Position numbers and translations under genes: made by a program. The notes beneath the pieces were generated by a model. It saw nothing but the letters and a program-made list of their open reading frames with translations, was not told the DNA's origin and made no database searches. From positions 496,001 through 560,000 of the forward strand of contig NZ_JBANDL010000002.1 in the NCBI RefSeq assembly GCF_037027445.1: a DNA stretch of 64,000 nt. Direction: 5' to 3'. How positions within the stretch are numbered: position 1 is the stretch's first letter; the number at the start of each line of letters is the position of its first letter. Below, in pieces: positions 1-8,041 of the stretch. The stretch comes from Lysobacter firmicutimachus (lineage in GTDB: Bacteria; Pseudomonadota; Gammaproteobacteria; Xanthomonadales; Xanthomonadaceae).

Positions 1-2
1 CC

Positions 3-3000
3 AGCAGCATCGACGGCCAAGGCGGCTTGTACCGGCTCGACCCGAAGCGCGGCGAGCTGTCGATCTACCATCACTACGCCACCGACCCGCAGAGCTTGGC
101 CAACAACCGGATCTGGTCGCTCGCGATCGACGACAGCAATACGTTGTGGATTGGAACGCGCGGCGGCGTCAATCGGCTTCGCCTGACCGACAACGGGGTC
201 AAGCGGATCGGCTTGCCCGGCAAGAACACCGCCGCCGTGTGCGCGCTGCACGAAAGCGCGGCGGGCAAACTGTACGTGTCCCTGTGCGACGAAGAGCTGC
301 GCGAATTCGATCCGGCGACCTGGCGTTGGAGCCCGATCCCTCCGGAGCTGAGCCGGGCCCTGGATGCGACCTACCCCGGCATCACCGCCACCATCAGCGA
401 CATCCTCGACGACGGCGAGGGCGGGCTGTGGATCGCCGGCGGCATGGGGCTCGTGCACTGGAGCCGTAGCGGACGCGCCGAGCGGATTCCGTTCGAGGAC
501 CGGCCCGCGGTGTACACCACCGCGGCGCTGATGGACAAGAAGCATGGCCTGTGGGTGGTTACGCACTCCAACGGCCTGGCCTTGCTGCCGCCCGGGGCCA
601 AGCGGCTGCGAAGCATGGGCGTCGGTGCAGAAGGCGTGCTGACCAGCATCGCTGCCGCGCCGGACGGATCGCTATGGCTGGGGTCCGAGCACGGCCTGCT
701 CCGGTATTGGCCGGACTCGGGCAAAACCGTGCGCTACAGGCACCGCCCCGACGATCCGCGCAGTCTGTCCGACGACCACATCCTCGATCTGTACATAGAC
801 ACCGCAGGCTTGCTATGGATCGGAACCCGCGCGGGGTTGAATCGCGCGGAGTTCGGTCGCGACGGCCGGATCGGATTCCGGCGCTACGGCGCCGCAGAGG
901 GGCTTCCGGACCAGACCATCGAGACCGTGCTGAACGATGACGCGGGCGTCCTGTGGGTGGGCACCGATCGCGGTATCGCCCGCTGGCTGCCCAGAGTCGA
1001 GCGGTTCAACGCCTATACCTCGGTCGACGGGATTCCCGACGACACCATCCGCAAGGCGGGTGCGGTGAACAGCCGCGACGGCGGCCTCTACTTCGGAACC
1101 TCGAAGGGACTGTGGCGCGTCGATCCCCAACGGCTGAGCCATTCCTATCCCGGCCTGGTGTCCATCAGCAGCTACGAGATCGGCGACGCCACCTACGTCA
1201 ACTATCTCGGCCGCAACCTCCCCGGCATCAAGGCGTCGTTCGGCGACGGGCGCATCGCCTTCCGGATCGCCAGCTTCGGGGCCTCGCACTCGTTGTCCTA
1301 CCGCCTGGTCGGCCTCGACGAGCAGTGGCGGGACATGCCGCCGGATCTTTCGATCGCCTACCACCATCTGGCGCCGGGCAAGTACGAGTTGCAGATCAGG
1401 CAGTTCGACGGCCAGGGCGTGCAGGCGCGGGAGTTCCTGCTGCCGGTCGAAGTCGAGCCGCCGCTGTGGCGCACGTGGTGGGCGAAACTCGGCTATGTGG
1501 TGGCCGCCGCGGCGCTGGCGGGATGGCTGATCCTGTCCCAGCTCGCCGGCCGCCGCCGTCGCCGCGAATACCTGAGCACGCTGCGCGAACGCGACCAGCG
1601 TCTGCGCCTGGCGATGTCCGCTTCCGGCGGCCTGATGGTGGAGATCGATTTCCAGCGCGGCGGGGTCCGGTACACGGGCGGCAACGAGCTGGAGGTGATC
1701 GACATCGCGGACTATCTCGCGCTGGTCCACCCGGACGACAGGAGCACCGTCGAGCGTTCCTTCGAGGCCTTGCAGCGCCTGGACGTGAGGGACCTCGATC
1801 TCGAGTACCGGCTGCGCGCGGCGGACGCCCAGTGGACCTGGGTCAGGCTGCGCGGCCAGCTGATGGAGCAAATGGGCGGCGTTCGCGAGATATTCACCGG
1901 CATGGTCCACGACGTTTCCCAGGAGCGCAGCTACAGGGAACTGCGGCAGCGCGGAGAGTTCCTTGCGGTCATGAGCCACGAGATCCGCACGCCTTTGAAC
2001 GGCGTGGTCGGCATGGTCGATCTGCTCGACAGGACGCCGATGAACTCGGAGCAGCGCAAGATGCTGCATGCCTGCAAGGAGTCGACCTCGGTGCTGATGA
2101 CCTTGGTCAACGACGTGCTGGATCTTTCCAAGATCGACGCGGGAAGGCTGGACCTGCAACAGGCCAGCGTTCCCGTTCGCGAGTTGGTGGAGACCGTGGC
2201 CGGCGCTTTCAGTTCGCAGGCTTACAAGCAAGGCATCGATATCGATGTTTGCGTGGCGCCCGATGTTCCGGCGCAGGTGATCGGCGATGCGACGCGATTG
2301 CGCCAGATACTCGCCAACCTGGTCGCGAACGCGGTCAAGTTCACCGAGCAGGGCGGCGTCTCGATCGATGTCGCCCTGGAGGCGCCCGGCAGGCTGCGGG
2401 TGCTGGTCTCCGATACCGGCATCGGCATGGACGAGGAGGGGGTGAAAGGCCTGTTCCGGCCCTTCCAGCAGGTCGCCGGTACCACCCACCGGTTCGGCGG
2501 CACGGGATTGGGGCTGAGCATCGTCAAAAGCCTGGTCGAAGCCATGGACGGGCATATCAAGTGCGAGAGCCGCGTAGGCAGCGGTACGCGCTTCAGTCTG
2601 GTGATCTCCGCTCCGGCCGTCGCCGAGGACGCGGCCGCGCCGAAGCGGTTGAGCGGCACCCGGGTGCTGGTGATCGCACCGAACACTGACAGCAGGCGAT
2701 TCATCCACGAACCGCTGCGTTGGTCGGGCGCGGATGTCGAGTTCGTGCACGATGCCGAGGCGGCGCTGGCCCGGTTGCAGCAAGAGGGCTCCGCATCGAT
2801 CGATGCGGTGCTAATCGACAAGCGGGCGGCGCCGTCGGTGCATGCCGCGCTGATCGATCGCGACAGCGTATCGGCCGCCGTACCGGTCGTCGCCGTGCGC
2901 CGAGGCCAAACCGATGCCGTCGTCTCGAATCGGTTGACCTGGATCGACGGCTGTCCCGTCACCGTGGCAGGGCTGATACGTGGAATCGAGGTGGCATTGC

Positions 3001-3848
3001 GGCGCGAGCCGGACGAGCAGCAGCGCTCTGCCTGGGAGGCGCCTGCGCCGCCCGAAACCCTGTTCGGCCAGCGCCAGATCGTGCTCTTGGCCGAAGACAA
3101 TCCGACCAACCGCGAGGTCGCGTCCCGACAGCTCCAATTGCTCGGCTTCCGTTGCGAGATGGCGGAGGACGGAGAAGAGGCCTGGTCGATGCTGCAGCGG
3201 CATCCCGGCCGTTACGCCGTGCTGATCACCGACGGGCAGATGCCGCGCCTGGACGGCTATCGCTTGGCCGAGCGGATTCGCGATCACGAGGCGAGGCACG
3301 GGGGGCCGCGGCTGAAGATCCTGCTGCTGACCGCCAGCGTTCTCGCGGCCGATCGAGAGCGATGCATGGCGCTGGACATGGACGGGTTGCTGACCAAGCC
3401 CCTGCTGATCGACGACCTGAAGGCGAAGCTCTACGAACTGGTGCCGCCGGCCCGCGGCGTCGCGCCGGCCGAGGCCACAGCGGCGACCCACGGCGTCCCG
3501 GCCGAGCTGTCGGGACTGCTCAAGCAGCTCGGCGGCAACGAGTCGGCCTTGCGGCGCCTGCTCGAATTGTATGTCCGGACCACCGATGCGGACTTGCGGG
3601 CGCTGCGGGAGGCGGCGCAGCGCAACGACCGCCGCACGGTCGGCGAATTGGCGCATCGGATGAAATCGGCCTGCCTGCAAATGGGGCAGCTGCCTGCGGG
3701 GGAGCGGCTGGGGCGGTTGGAACGCGCTGCGTTCGGCGGCGACGAGGACGGGGCGGCGTTCCAGCGGATGGCGGAAGACGCCGTTCTGGAGCTGGACCGC
3801 GCGCTGGCGTTGGCGACCGGGTATCTCGCCGAGCTGCGATCTCATTGA
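3..3848 (+). CDS. Hybrid sensor histidine kinase with beta-propeller sensor (5' end outside window)
   Basis: The reading frame is open to the left edge, so the gene begins upstream; the first TTG in frame (27) is not the start. Domains in order, by nucleotide: two-component-regulator propeller repeats with LWIGT-type motifs (about 3-1160), a Y_Y_Y domain (about 1230-1460), one membrane segment (about 1484-1540), a PAS fold (about 1590-1900), HisKA with the phospho-accepting His of SHEIRTP at 1977-1979, HATPase with NLVANAVKF, DTGIGM and GGTGLGL, a receiver-like domain (about 2655-2990), a second receiver with phospho-Asp at 3231-3233 (ITDGQMP), and an HPt domain with its His at 3654-3656 (AHRMKSA). 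This is a BvgS-type phosphorelay with a periplasmic propeller sensor. The first receiver has lost the usual acidic pair (APNTD instead of DDN) and reads LIDKRAAP, so it is probably degenerate. No response regulator lies next to it. The signal is unknown. Confidence 0.93.
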   Translation, partial: SSIDGQGGLYRLDPKRGELSIYHHYATDPQSLANNRIWSLAIDDSNTLWIGTRGGVNRLRLTDNGVKRIGLPGKNTAAVCALHESAAGKLYVSLCDEELREFDPATWRWSPIPPELSRALDATYPGITATISDILDDGEGGLWIAGGMGLVHWSRSGRAERIPFEDRPAVYTTAALMDKKHGLWVVTHSNGLALLPPGAKRLRSMGVGAEGVLTSIAAAPDGSLWLGSEHGLLRYWPDSGKTVRYRHRPDDPRSLSDDHILDLYIDTAGLLWIGTRAGLNRAEFGRDGRIGFRRYGAAEGLPDQTIETVLNDDAGVLWVGTDRGIARWLPRVERFNAYTSVDGIPDDTIRKAGAVNSRDGGLYFGTSKGLWRVDPQRLSHSYPGLVSISSYEIGDATYVNYLGRNLPGIKASFGDGRIAFRIASFGASHSLSYRLVGLDEQWRDMPPDLSIAYHHLAPGKYELQIRQFDGQGVQAREFLLPVEVEPPLWRTWWAKLGYVVAAAALAGWLILSQLAGRRRRREYLSTLRERDQRLRLAMSASGGLMVEIDFQRGGVRYTGGNELEVIDIADYLALVHPDDRSTVERSFEALQRLDVRDLDLEYRLRAADAQWTWVRLRGQLMEQMGGVREIFTGMVHDVSQERSYRELRQRGEFLAVMSHEIRTPLNGVVGMVDLLDRTPMNSEQRKMLHACKESTSVLMTLVNDVLDLSKIDAGRLDLQQASVPVRELVETVAGAFSSQAYKQGIDIDVCVAPDVPAQVIGDATRLRQILANLVANAVKFTEQGGVSIDVALEAPGRLRVLVSDTGIGMDEEGVKGLFRPFQQVAGTTHRFGGTGLGLSIVKSLVEAMDGHIKCESRVGSGTRFSLVISAPAVAEDAAAPKRLSGTRVLVIAPNTDSRRFIHEPLRWSGADVEFVHDAEAALARLQQEGSASIDAVLIDKRAAPSVHAALIDRDSVSAAVPVVAVRRGQTDAVVSNRLTWIDGCPVTVAGLIRGIEVALRREPDEQQRSAWEAPAPPETLFGQRQIVLLAEDNPTNREVASRQLQLLGFRCEMAEDGEEAWSMLQRHPGRYAVLITDGQMPRLDGYRLAERIRDHEARHGGPRLKILLLTASVLAADRERCMALDMDGLLTKPLLIDDLKAKLYELVPPARGVAPAEATAATHGVPAELSGLLKQLGGNESALRRLLELYVRTTDADLRALREAAQRNDRRTVGELAHRMKSACLQMGQLPAGERLGRLERAAFGGDEDGAAFQRMAEDAVLELDRALALATGYLAELRSH

Positions 3849-4444
3849 GCTCCGCCGACGAAAGCGGCTTCTTGACGCGTAAGCCTCCGCGCCAAGCCGG
3901 CTCCGCAAGAGATGGGGCCCGGCGTCGCCTCTGCCATCTCCGGCAGGGCGATGCACGCTGCGGCACAGGTTCGCGTTTGAGAAGGCGATCTCTCGGCCTG
4001 GGAACAATCGCCGACCCTCCCGGCCCGAAGGTTCATGGCTCGGCCTTGGCATCGTCCGGTAACTGGTGGCCGAGGATCGAGAGCGCACCCCCGAGGCCGG
4101 GCGACTGCCCGGCGATGCGGGATCGTACTGAGCGGGCAATCGCGAAGGACAGGTTTCGAACGGATCGAGATACTGGAAGGATCCGGTTTCGACGCGCCGG
4201 GCCCACTCCTCAGCCCACGGGCGACTCGATCGTTTGAAGCATCCGGCCCGGAGGCATCTCGAACACGCAGCGCCGGCACGAGTGTGATGGCTTTACTTCA
4301 TTTCTGAATATCATGATCCAAACTTGATGGGCGTCGCATTTTCCTCGGTAGGATGGCCATGTCGCGCTATGTCGTGCCGGTCCAGGGGCGCAGGCCGCGA
4401 CAGCAACCGGAAACGCTTCCGAAGGCGGCTTCAAGCGAGGGCAT
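3849..4444. other. Intergenic stretch, no convincing gene
   Basis: About 600 bases after the kinase. Frames on both strands here are rich in Arg, Pro and Ser, lack good ribosome binding sites and resemble no family. Around 4300-4330 the DNA is locally AT-richer, which may mark a promoter for the small gene at 4445. I see no RNA gene. Confidence 0.4.
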
Positions 4445-4708
4445 ATGGAACTGTTCGGCAACAACGTGGGTGCGGGCGCGTGCTGGACGGAGAGCGGGTT
4501 CGACGTCGAGCGCTGCGCCGACGCGGTGGAAGTGAAGGTCCTGCACAGCACTTTCATGGCAGGACGCGATGCGACGACTTGCGTCACTTTGATCGTGCAC
4601 AGCGAGTCGATGGAGGACGGCAGGATCGCCGCGCTCCACGACGCATGCCTCGAAGCGGTCAGGCGCGCCAGCGGCGACGCGGCGGCTGCCGATGAGTCCG
4701 GGCGCTGA
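4445..4708 (+). CDS. Small hypothetical protein, 87 aa
   Basis: The frame has typical high third-position GC and a normal amino-acid mix, unlike the overlapping frames. A GAGG lies a few bases before the ATG. The protein is acidic, has four Cys (CW, RCAD, TTC and DAC) and no signal peptide or membrane segment. The centre has an alternating strand-like pattern (VEVKVLHSTF, CVTLIVHS) followed by a helix (DGRIAALHDACLEAVRRAS). I do not recognise a family. It precedes another small hypothetical gene on the same strand, but with a 107-base gap. Confidence 0.5.
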   Translation: MELFGNNVGAGACWTESGFDVERCADAVEVKVLHSTFMAGRDATTCVTLIVHSESMEDGRIAALHDACLEAVRRASGDAAAADESGR

Positions 4709-4815
4709 CGCGCCGGGCAGTGCACTTGCGGCGAAGATGAGCTCCGCCGCGACCGGATGGCCGGCGTGGGTCCGGGCATGTCGGGACCCGCTCCCGGGTT
4801 CGCTCGGCGATATGG

Positions 4816-5124
4816 ATGTTGGCGGTGGCGCTGTGCCTACACGGAGCTCTTGCTGCCGATGCAGCGCCCTTGCGTTGCGGCCCGGCATCGAACGGGCTGG
4901 ACGTGTCGACGAACTCCGATCGCCGGCGCGAACGCGCCTGTCCGATGGCGCTTGCGGTCGCCGACGCGTATGTCCGCGGCAGGCAGCAAGGACGCCCCGG
5001 CGTACTCCGCGTGAGGGTCGCCGGCGCGTTCTGGCTATGCAGCGAAATCCATGACGATACGAATCCGTACGGCGAGTGCGTGATGCGCCGGAATCGGCGC
5101 GAGCGCGTCTGGGGCCGCTCCTGA
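4816..5124 (+). CDS. Small secreted Cys-containing hypothetical protein, 102 aa
   Basis: The N-terminus reads as a signal peptide (MLAVALCLHGALAADA), giving an exported product of about 86 residues with Cys in the positions LRCG, RACP, WLCSE and YGECV. The C-terminal pattern WLC-x8-NPYGECV looks like a short disulfide-stabilised secreted fold; I recall similar small exported proteins in Lysobacter, but that is memory rather than a search. No strong ribosome binding site precedes the ATG, which lowers confidence. It stands about 430 bases upstream of the secreted subtilisin. Confidence 0.42.
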   Translation: MLAVALCLHGALAADAAPLRCGPASNGLDVSTNSDRRRERACPMALAVADAYVRGRQQGRPGVLRVRVAGAFWLCSEIHDDTNPYGECVMRRNRRERVWGRS

Positions 5125-5553
5125 CGGACGTTGGCGACCGCGCGAGCGGTTCGGCCGGGATCTGCATACTTCGCTAAACATCCGATGCCGCCGTGGTCGG
5201 GCCGTCGGATGCGCGGCTGTCGCGCTCGAAGCATTCGCCCCACGAGACGCACCCCGGCGGCGATGCCGCGCGAACGGCGGCGCATGCGCAGCCCGCTCAT
5301 CGCGGCTTGCCGCCAGTGGGCGCAGCCGGAGGTTCGCGATTCGTTAATCGCTGCGTCCGCGCGCGGATCGCGGCCGGTGGAAACCGATTCCAAAGAAGAA
5401 ATGATGAAAAAAAGATATCTCGCACATGGTCGGTCGTGTGCGCGGCCCGTAGATCTGAGACACCGGTCGCGCGGCGTGAGTCGCCGTCAACGGAGCCGGA
5501 GCGTGCGGATCCCCCAGGGGCCGCCATTTTCATCTCTTCAGAGGGGTAGCTAG
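5125..5553. other. Upstream region of the S8 protease
   Basis: About 430 bases without a credible gene. An A-rich patch around 5390-5415 lies about 150 bases before the protease start and could belong to its promoter or leader. The protease ribosome binding site (AGAGGGG) is at the right end, about 8 bases before the ATG. Confidence 0.4.
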
Positions 5554-7677
5554 ATGTCCACTGTGTCCAACAACGCCGTGCGCAAGAGCGCACTGGCGGC
5601 GGCAACGGTACTGGCGCTTTCCGCACTCTCCGCGCCTGCCTTCGCCGGGCGGGTCCACCTGAACGGCCTGGATGCGCCGCAGGGCTATGACGGATTCATC
5701 GTCAAGTACCGCAACGGCTCGGCCCAGCGGCGCGACAGCGCCGCGGTGGCGGCCGCGTTGCGCCAGAGCGTGCGGGCCAAGATCGCCGGCCGGCTGCTGG
5801 CGCTCAAGCACGTACGGCGCCTGGGCATCGGTGCGGACTTCGTGCGCGCCGAGCAGACTCTGGACCGGGTCGGCGCCGAAGCGCTGATGCGCCAGCTGGC
5901 GGCCGATCCCAACGTCGAGTCGGTGCAGGTCAACCGTCTGTGGACCCATGCGATGGAGCCCAACGACACCCGCTACGGCGAGCAGTGGCACTACTCCGGG
6001 GTCAACGGTGCGCGGGTCAATACCGCCTGGGACCGGGCAACCGGTGCCGGCACGGTGGTCGCCGTCGTCGACAGCGGCATCGCGCCGCACGCCGAGCTCG
6101 ACGCCCGCAACAACTTGCTGCCGGGCTACGACTTCGTCACTGACGCCGCCCGCGCCCGCGACGGCAACGGTCGCGACAACAACCCCAACGACGAAGGCGA
6201 CTGGTTCGCGACGGGCGAGTGCGGACCGCTGAGCGTCGGCCGCAACTCCAGCTGGCACGGCACCCACGTCGCGGGCACCATCGCCGCGGCCAGCAACAAC
6301 GCCACCGGCGTGGCCGGCGTGGCGCACGGAGCGCGCGTCGTTCCGGTGCGGGCCCTGGCCAAGTGCGGCGGCTCTACGGTCGACATCGCCGATGCCATCG
6401 TATGGGCCGCCGGCGCCCCGGTGGACGGCGTCCCGGCCAACCAGAATCCCGCCGAGATCATCAACCTGAGCCTGGGCGGGCTGAGCGAAAACGGGTGCGA
6501 TCCGTCGTACCAAGAGGCGATCGATGTCGCGGTCGCGCGCGGCGCGACCGTGGTCGTGGCCGCCGGCAATTCCAATCTCAACGTATCGCGCTTCACCCCG
6601 GCCAACTGCGCCAACGTAATCGCGGTCGCCGCCATGGACCAGAACGGAGACCGGGCCTTCTATTCCAACTATGGCGCCCTGCTCGACATCGCCGCGCCGG
6701 GCGGCGAGAACTGCAGCCCGCAGAACCGCTTCCTGGCGCTGGACCAGTCGCCGGGGGGCACCTGCGTCCGTCAGCACGATGCGCAGGGCGTGCTGTCGCT
6801 GGGCAATACCGGTGCGCAGCGTCAGGGCGCGTCCACCTACACCTTCATGAGCGGCACTTCGATGGCCGCGCCGCATGTGGCCGGGGTGGCGGCACTGATG
6901 CAGTCGGCGGTCGCCCGGCCGTTGACCCCGGCGCAGATCGAGCAGGCGCTGAAGGACTCCAGCCGCGCGATCGCAGCGGCCAATTGCCCCGGCGGCTGCG
7001 GCATCGGCTCGCTGGACGCCAACGCGGCCGTGCTCGAGGCGATCCGGATCGGCGGCGCCGCCGGCGGCGGCAACGTCGCTCCAGTGGCCAACTTCAATAC
7101 CCAGGTCGCGGGCCTCACGGCAACGTTCACCGACGCCTCGGCCGATGCCGACGGCGGCATCGTGTCCCGCAGCTGGAACTTCGGCGACGGTAGCGCGGCC
7201 TCCAGCGCCACCAATCCCAGCCACGCTTACGCCGCCGCGGGCACCTACAACGTCAGCCTGACGGTCACCGACAACGCCGGCGCCACCCATACCAAGACGG
7301 CGTCGGTCACGGTCGCCGCGGCCAGCGGCGGCCCGCAGGTCTACAGCAACGCCGCCGACTACGCGATCAAGGACTTGACGACGGTGGAAAGCCCAATCGC
7401 GGTCGCCGGCCGCAACGGCAACGCGCCGACCGCAGCCAAGGTTACGGTGGCGATCGAGCACAGCTTCCGCGGCGACCTGCGGGTCGACCTGGTCGCTCCC
7501 GACGGTACCGTCTACCTGATCAAGAACTACAACAGCAACGACAGCGCCGACGACGTCCGCGGCACCGCGACCCTGAACTTGTCGAGCGAGCCCTTGAACG
7601 GCACTTGGAAGCTGCGGGTCCGCGACAACTACGTCAACGACGTCGGCAAGGTCGACAGCTGGAGCATCGAGTTCTGA
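5554..7677 (+). CDS. Secreted subtilisin-family (S8) serine protease with PKD and P domains
   Basis: A 707-residue exported endopeptidase. Residues 1-31 are a Sec signal peptide ending SAPAFA, followed by a propeptide to about residue 135. The catalytic domain has Asp173 (VVDSGIAPH), His238 (WHGTHVAG), oxyanion Asn339 (AAGNSN) and nucleophile Ser436 (SGTSMAAPHVAG), so all key residues are present. A PKD domain follows (about residues 508-590, with WNFGDGS and YNVSLTVTDNAG), then a P/Homo B domain (about 595-707, with HSFRGDLRVDLVAPDG and the closing VDSWSIEF) of the type found on proprotein convertases and many Lysobacter and Xanthomonas proteases. The start follows AGAGGGG by about 8 bases. 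The gene stands alone, with a hairpin 30 bases after its stop. Likely role: extracellular protein degradation or predation. Confidence 0.96.
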   Translation: MSTVSNNAVRKSALAAATVLALSALSAPAFAGRVHLNGLDAPQGYDGFIVKYRNGSAQRRDSAAVAAALRQSVRAKIAGRLLALKHVRRLGIGADFVRAEQTLDRVGAEALMRQLAADPNVESVQVNRLWTHAMEPNDTRYGEQWHYSGVNGARVNTAWDRATGAGTVVAVVDSGIAPHAELDARNNLLPGYDFVTDAARARDGNGRDNNPNDEGDWFATGECGPLSVGRNSSWHGTHVAGTIAAASNNATGVAGVAHGARVVPVRALAKCGGSTVDIADAIVWAAGAPVDGVPANQNPAEIINLSLGGLSENGCDPSYQEAIDVAVARGATVVVAAGNSNLNVSRFTPANCANVIAVAAMDQNGDRAFYSNYGALLDIAAPGGENCSPQNRFLALDQSPGGTCVRQHDAQGVLSLGNTGAQRQGASTYTFMSGTSMAAPHVAGVAALMQSAVARPLTPAQIEQALKDSSRAIAAANCPGGCGIGSLDANAAVLEAIRIGGAAGGGNVAPVANFNTQVAGLTATFTDASADADGGIVSRSWNFGDGSAASSATNPSHAYAAAGTYNVSLTVTDNAGATHTKTASVTVAAASGGPQVYSNAADYAIKDLTTVESPIAVAGRNGNAPTAAKVTVAIEHSFRGDLRVDLVAPDGTVYLIKNYNSNDSADDVRGTATLNLSSEPLNGTWKLRVRDNYVNDVGKVDSWSIEF

Positions 7678-7707
7678 TCGCGGCATAGACCATTTCGTCT
7701 GAAACGA

Positions 7708-7736
7708 AAGGCAGCCCCGCCCGGCGGGGCTGCCTT
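7708..7736 (+). terminator. Rho-independent-type hairpin after the S8 protease
   Basis: A perfect 13-bp inverted repeat with a 3-base loop (arms 7708-7720 and 7724-7736) lies 30 bases after the protease stop. The stem is GC-rich with an AAGG/CCTT base. There is no long T run on the plus strand, but the stem is strong. Confidence 0.85.
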
Positions 7737-8041
7737 GAGTCGTTGGGGCGCCGATATCGGTCCAGCGCCTGTCTGCGCTTTCGACTGCACCCAAAAGCCG
7801 TCCTTGCGCGCGTTGCGATGTCGCCCGTATCCATCTCCCGCAGCATCGATGTGCGCAAGCTTGCGCCGTTCCGCAAATCCCGTGCGTACATTCAGCCTGC
7901 AGTACTTGTCGGGGCCGGTCGCGCACCACATGATGTGCGCGCCGCCGCCAGCAGGCGATGCGACTTCCGAAGCCGATCGATCCCGCTTCGGCTGAGCAAG
8001 ATCTCGCGACATCCGATCGCGACCGCAAGAATGGACGCCCG
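7737..8041. other. Intergenic region before the first CadC-like regulator
   Basis: About 300 bases between the protease terminator and the regulator start. The frame of the downstream gene stays open to 7958, but the paralogue at 18626 begins with the same MTTPWPA peptide, so the extra upstream codons are not taken as coding. No clear promoter boxes are seen. Confidence 0.4.

Noticed and set aside
813..2783. Long minus-strand frame antisense to the hybrid kinase
   Set aside because: His/Gln/Arg-rich composition with no domains; the plus-strand kinase explains the DNA completely.
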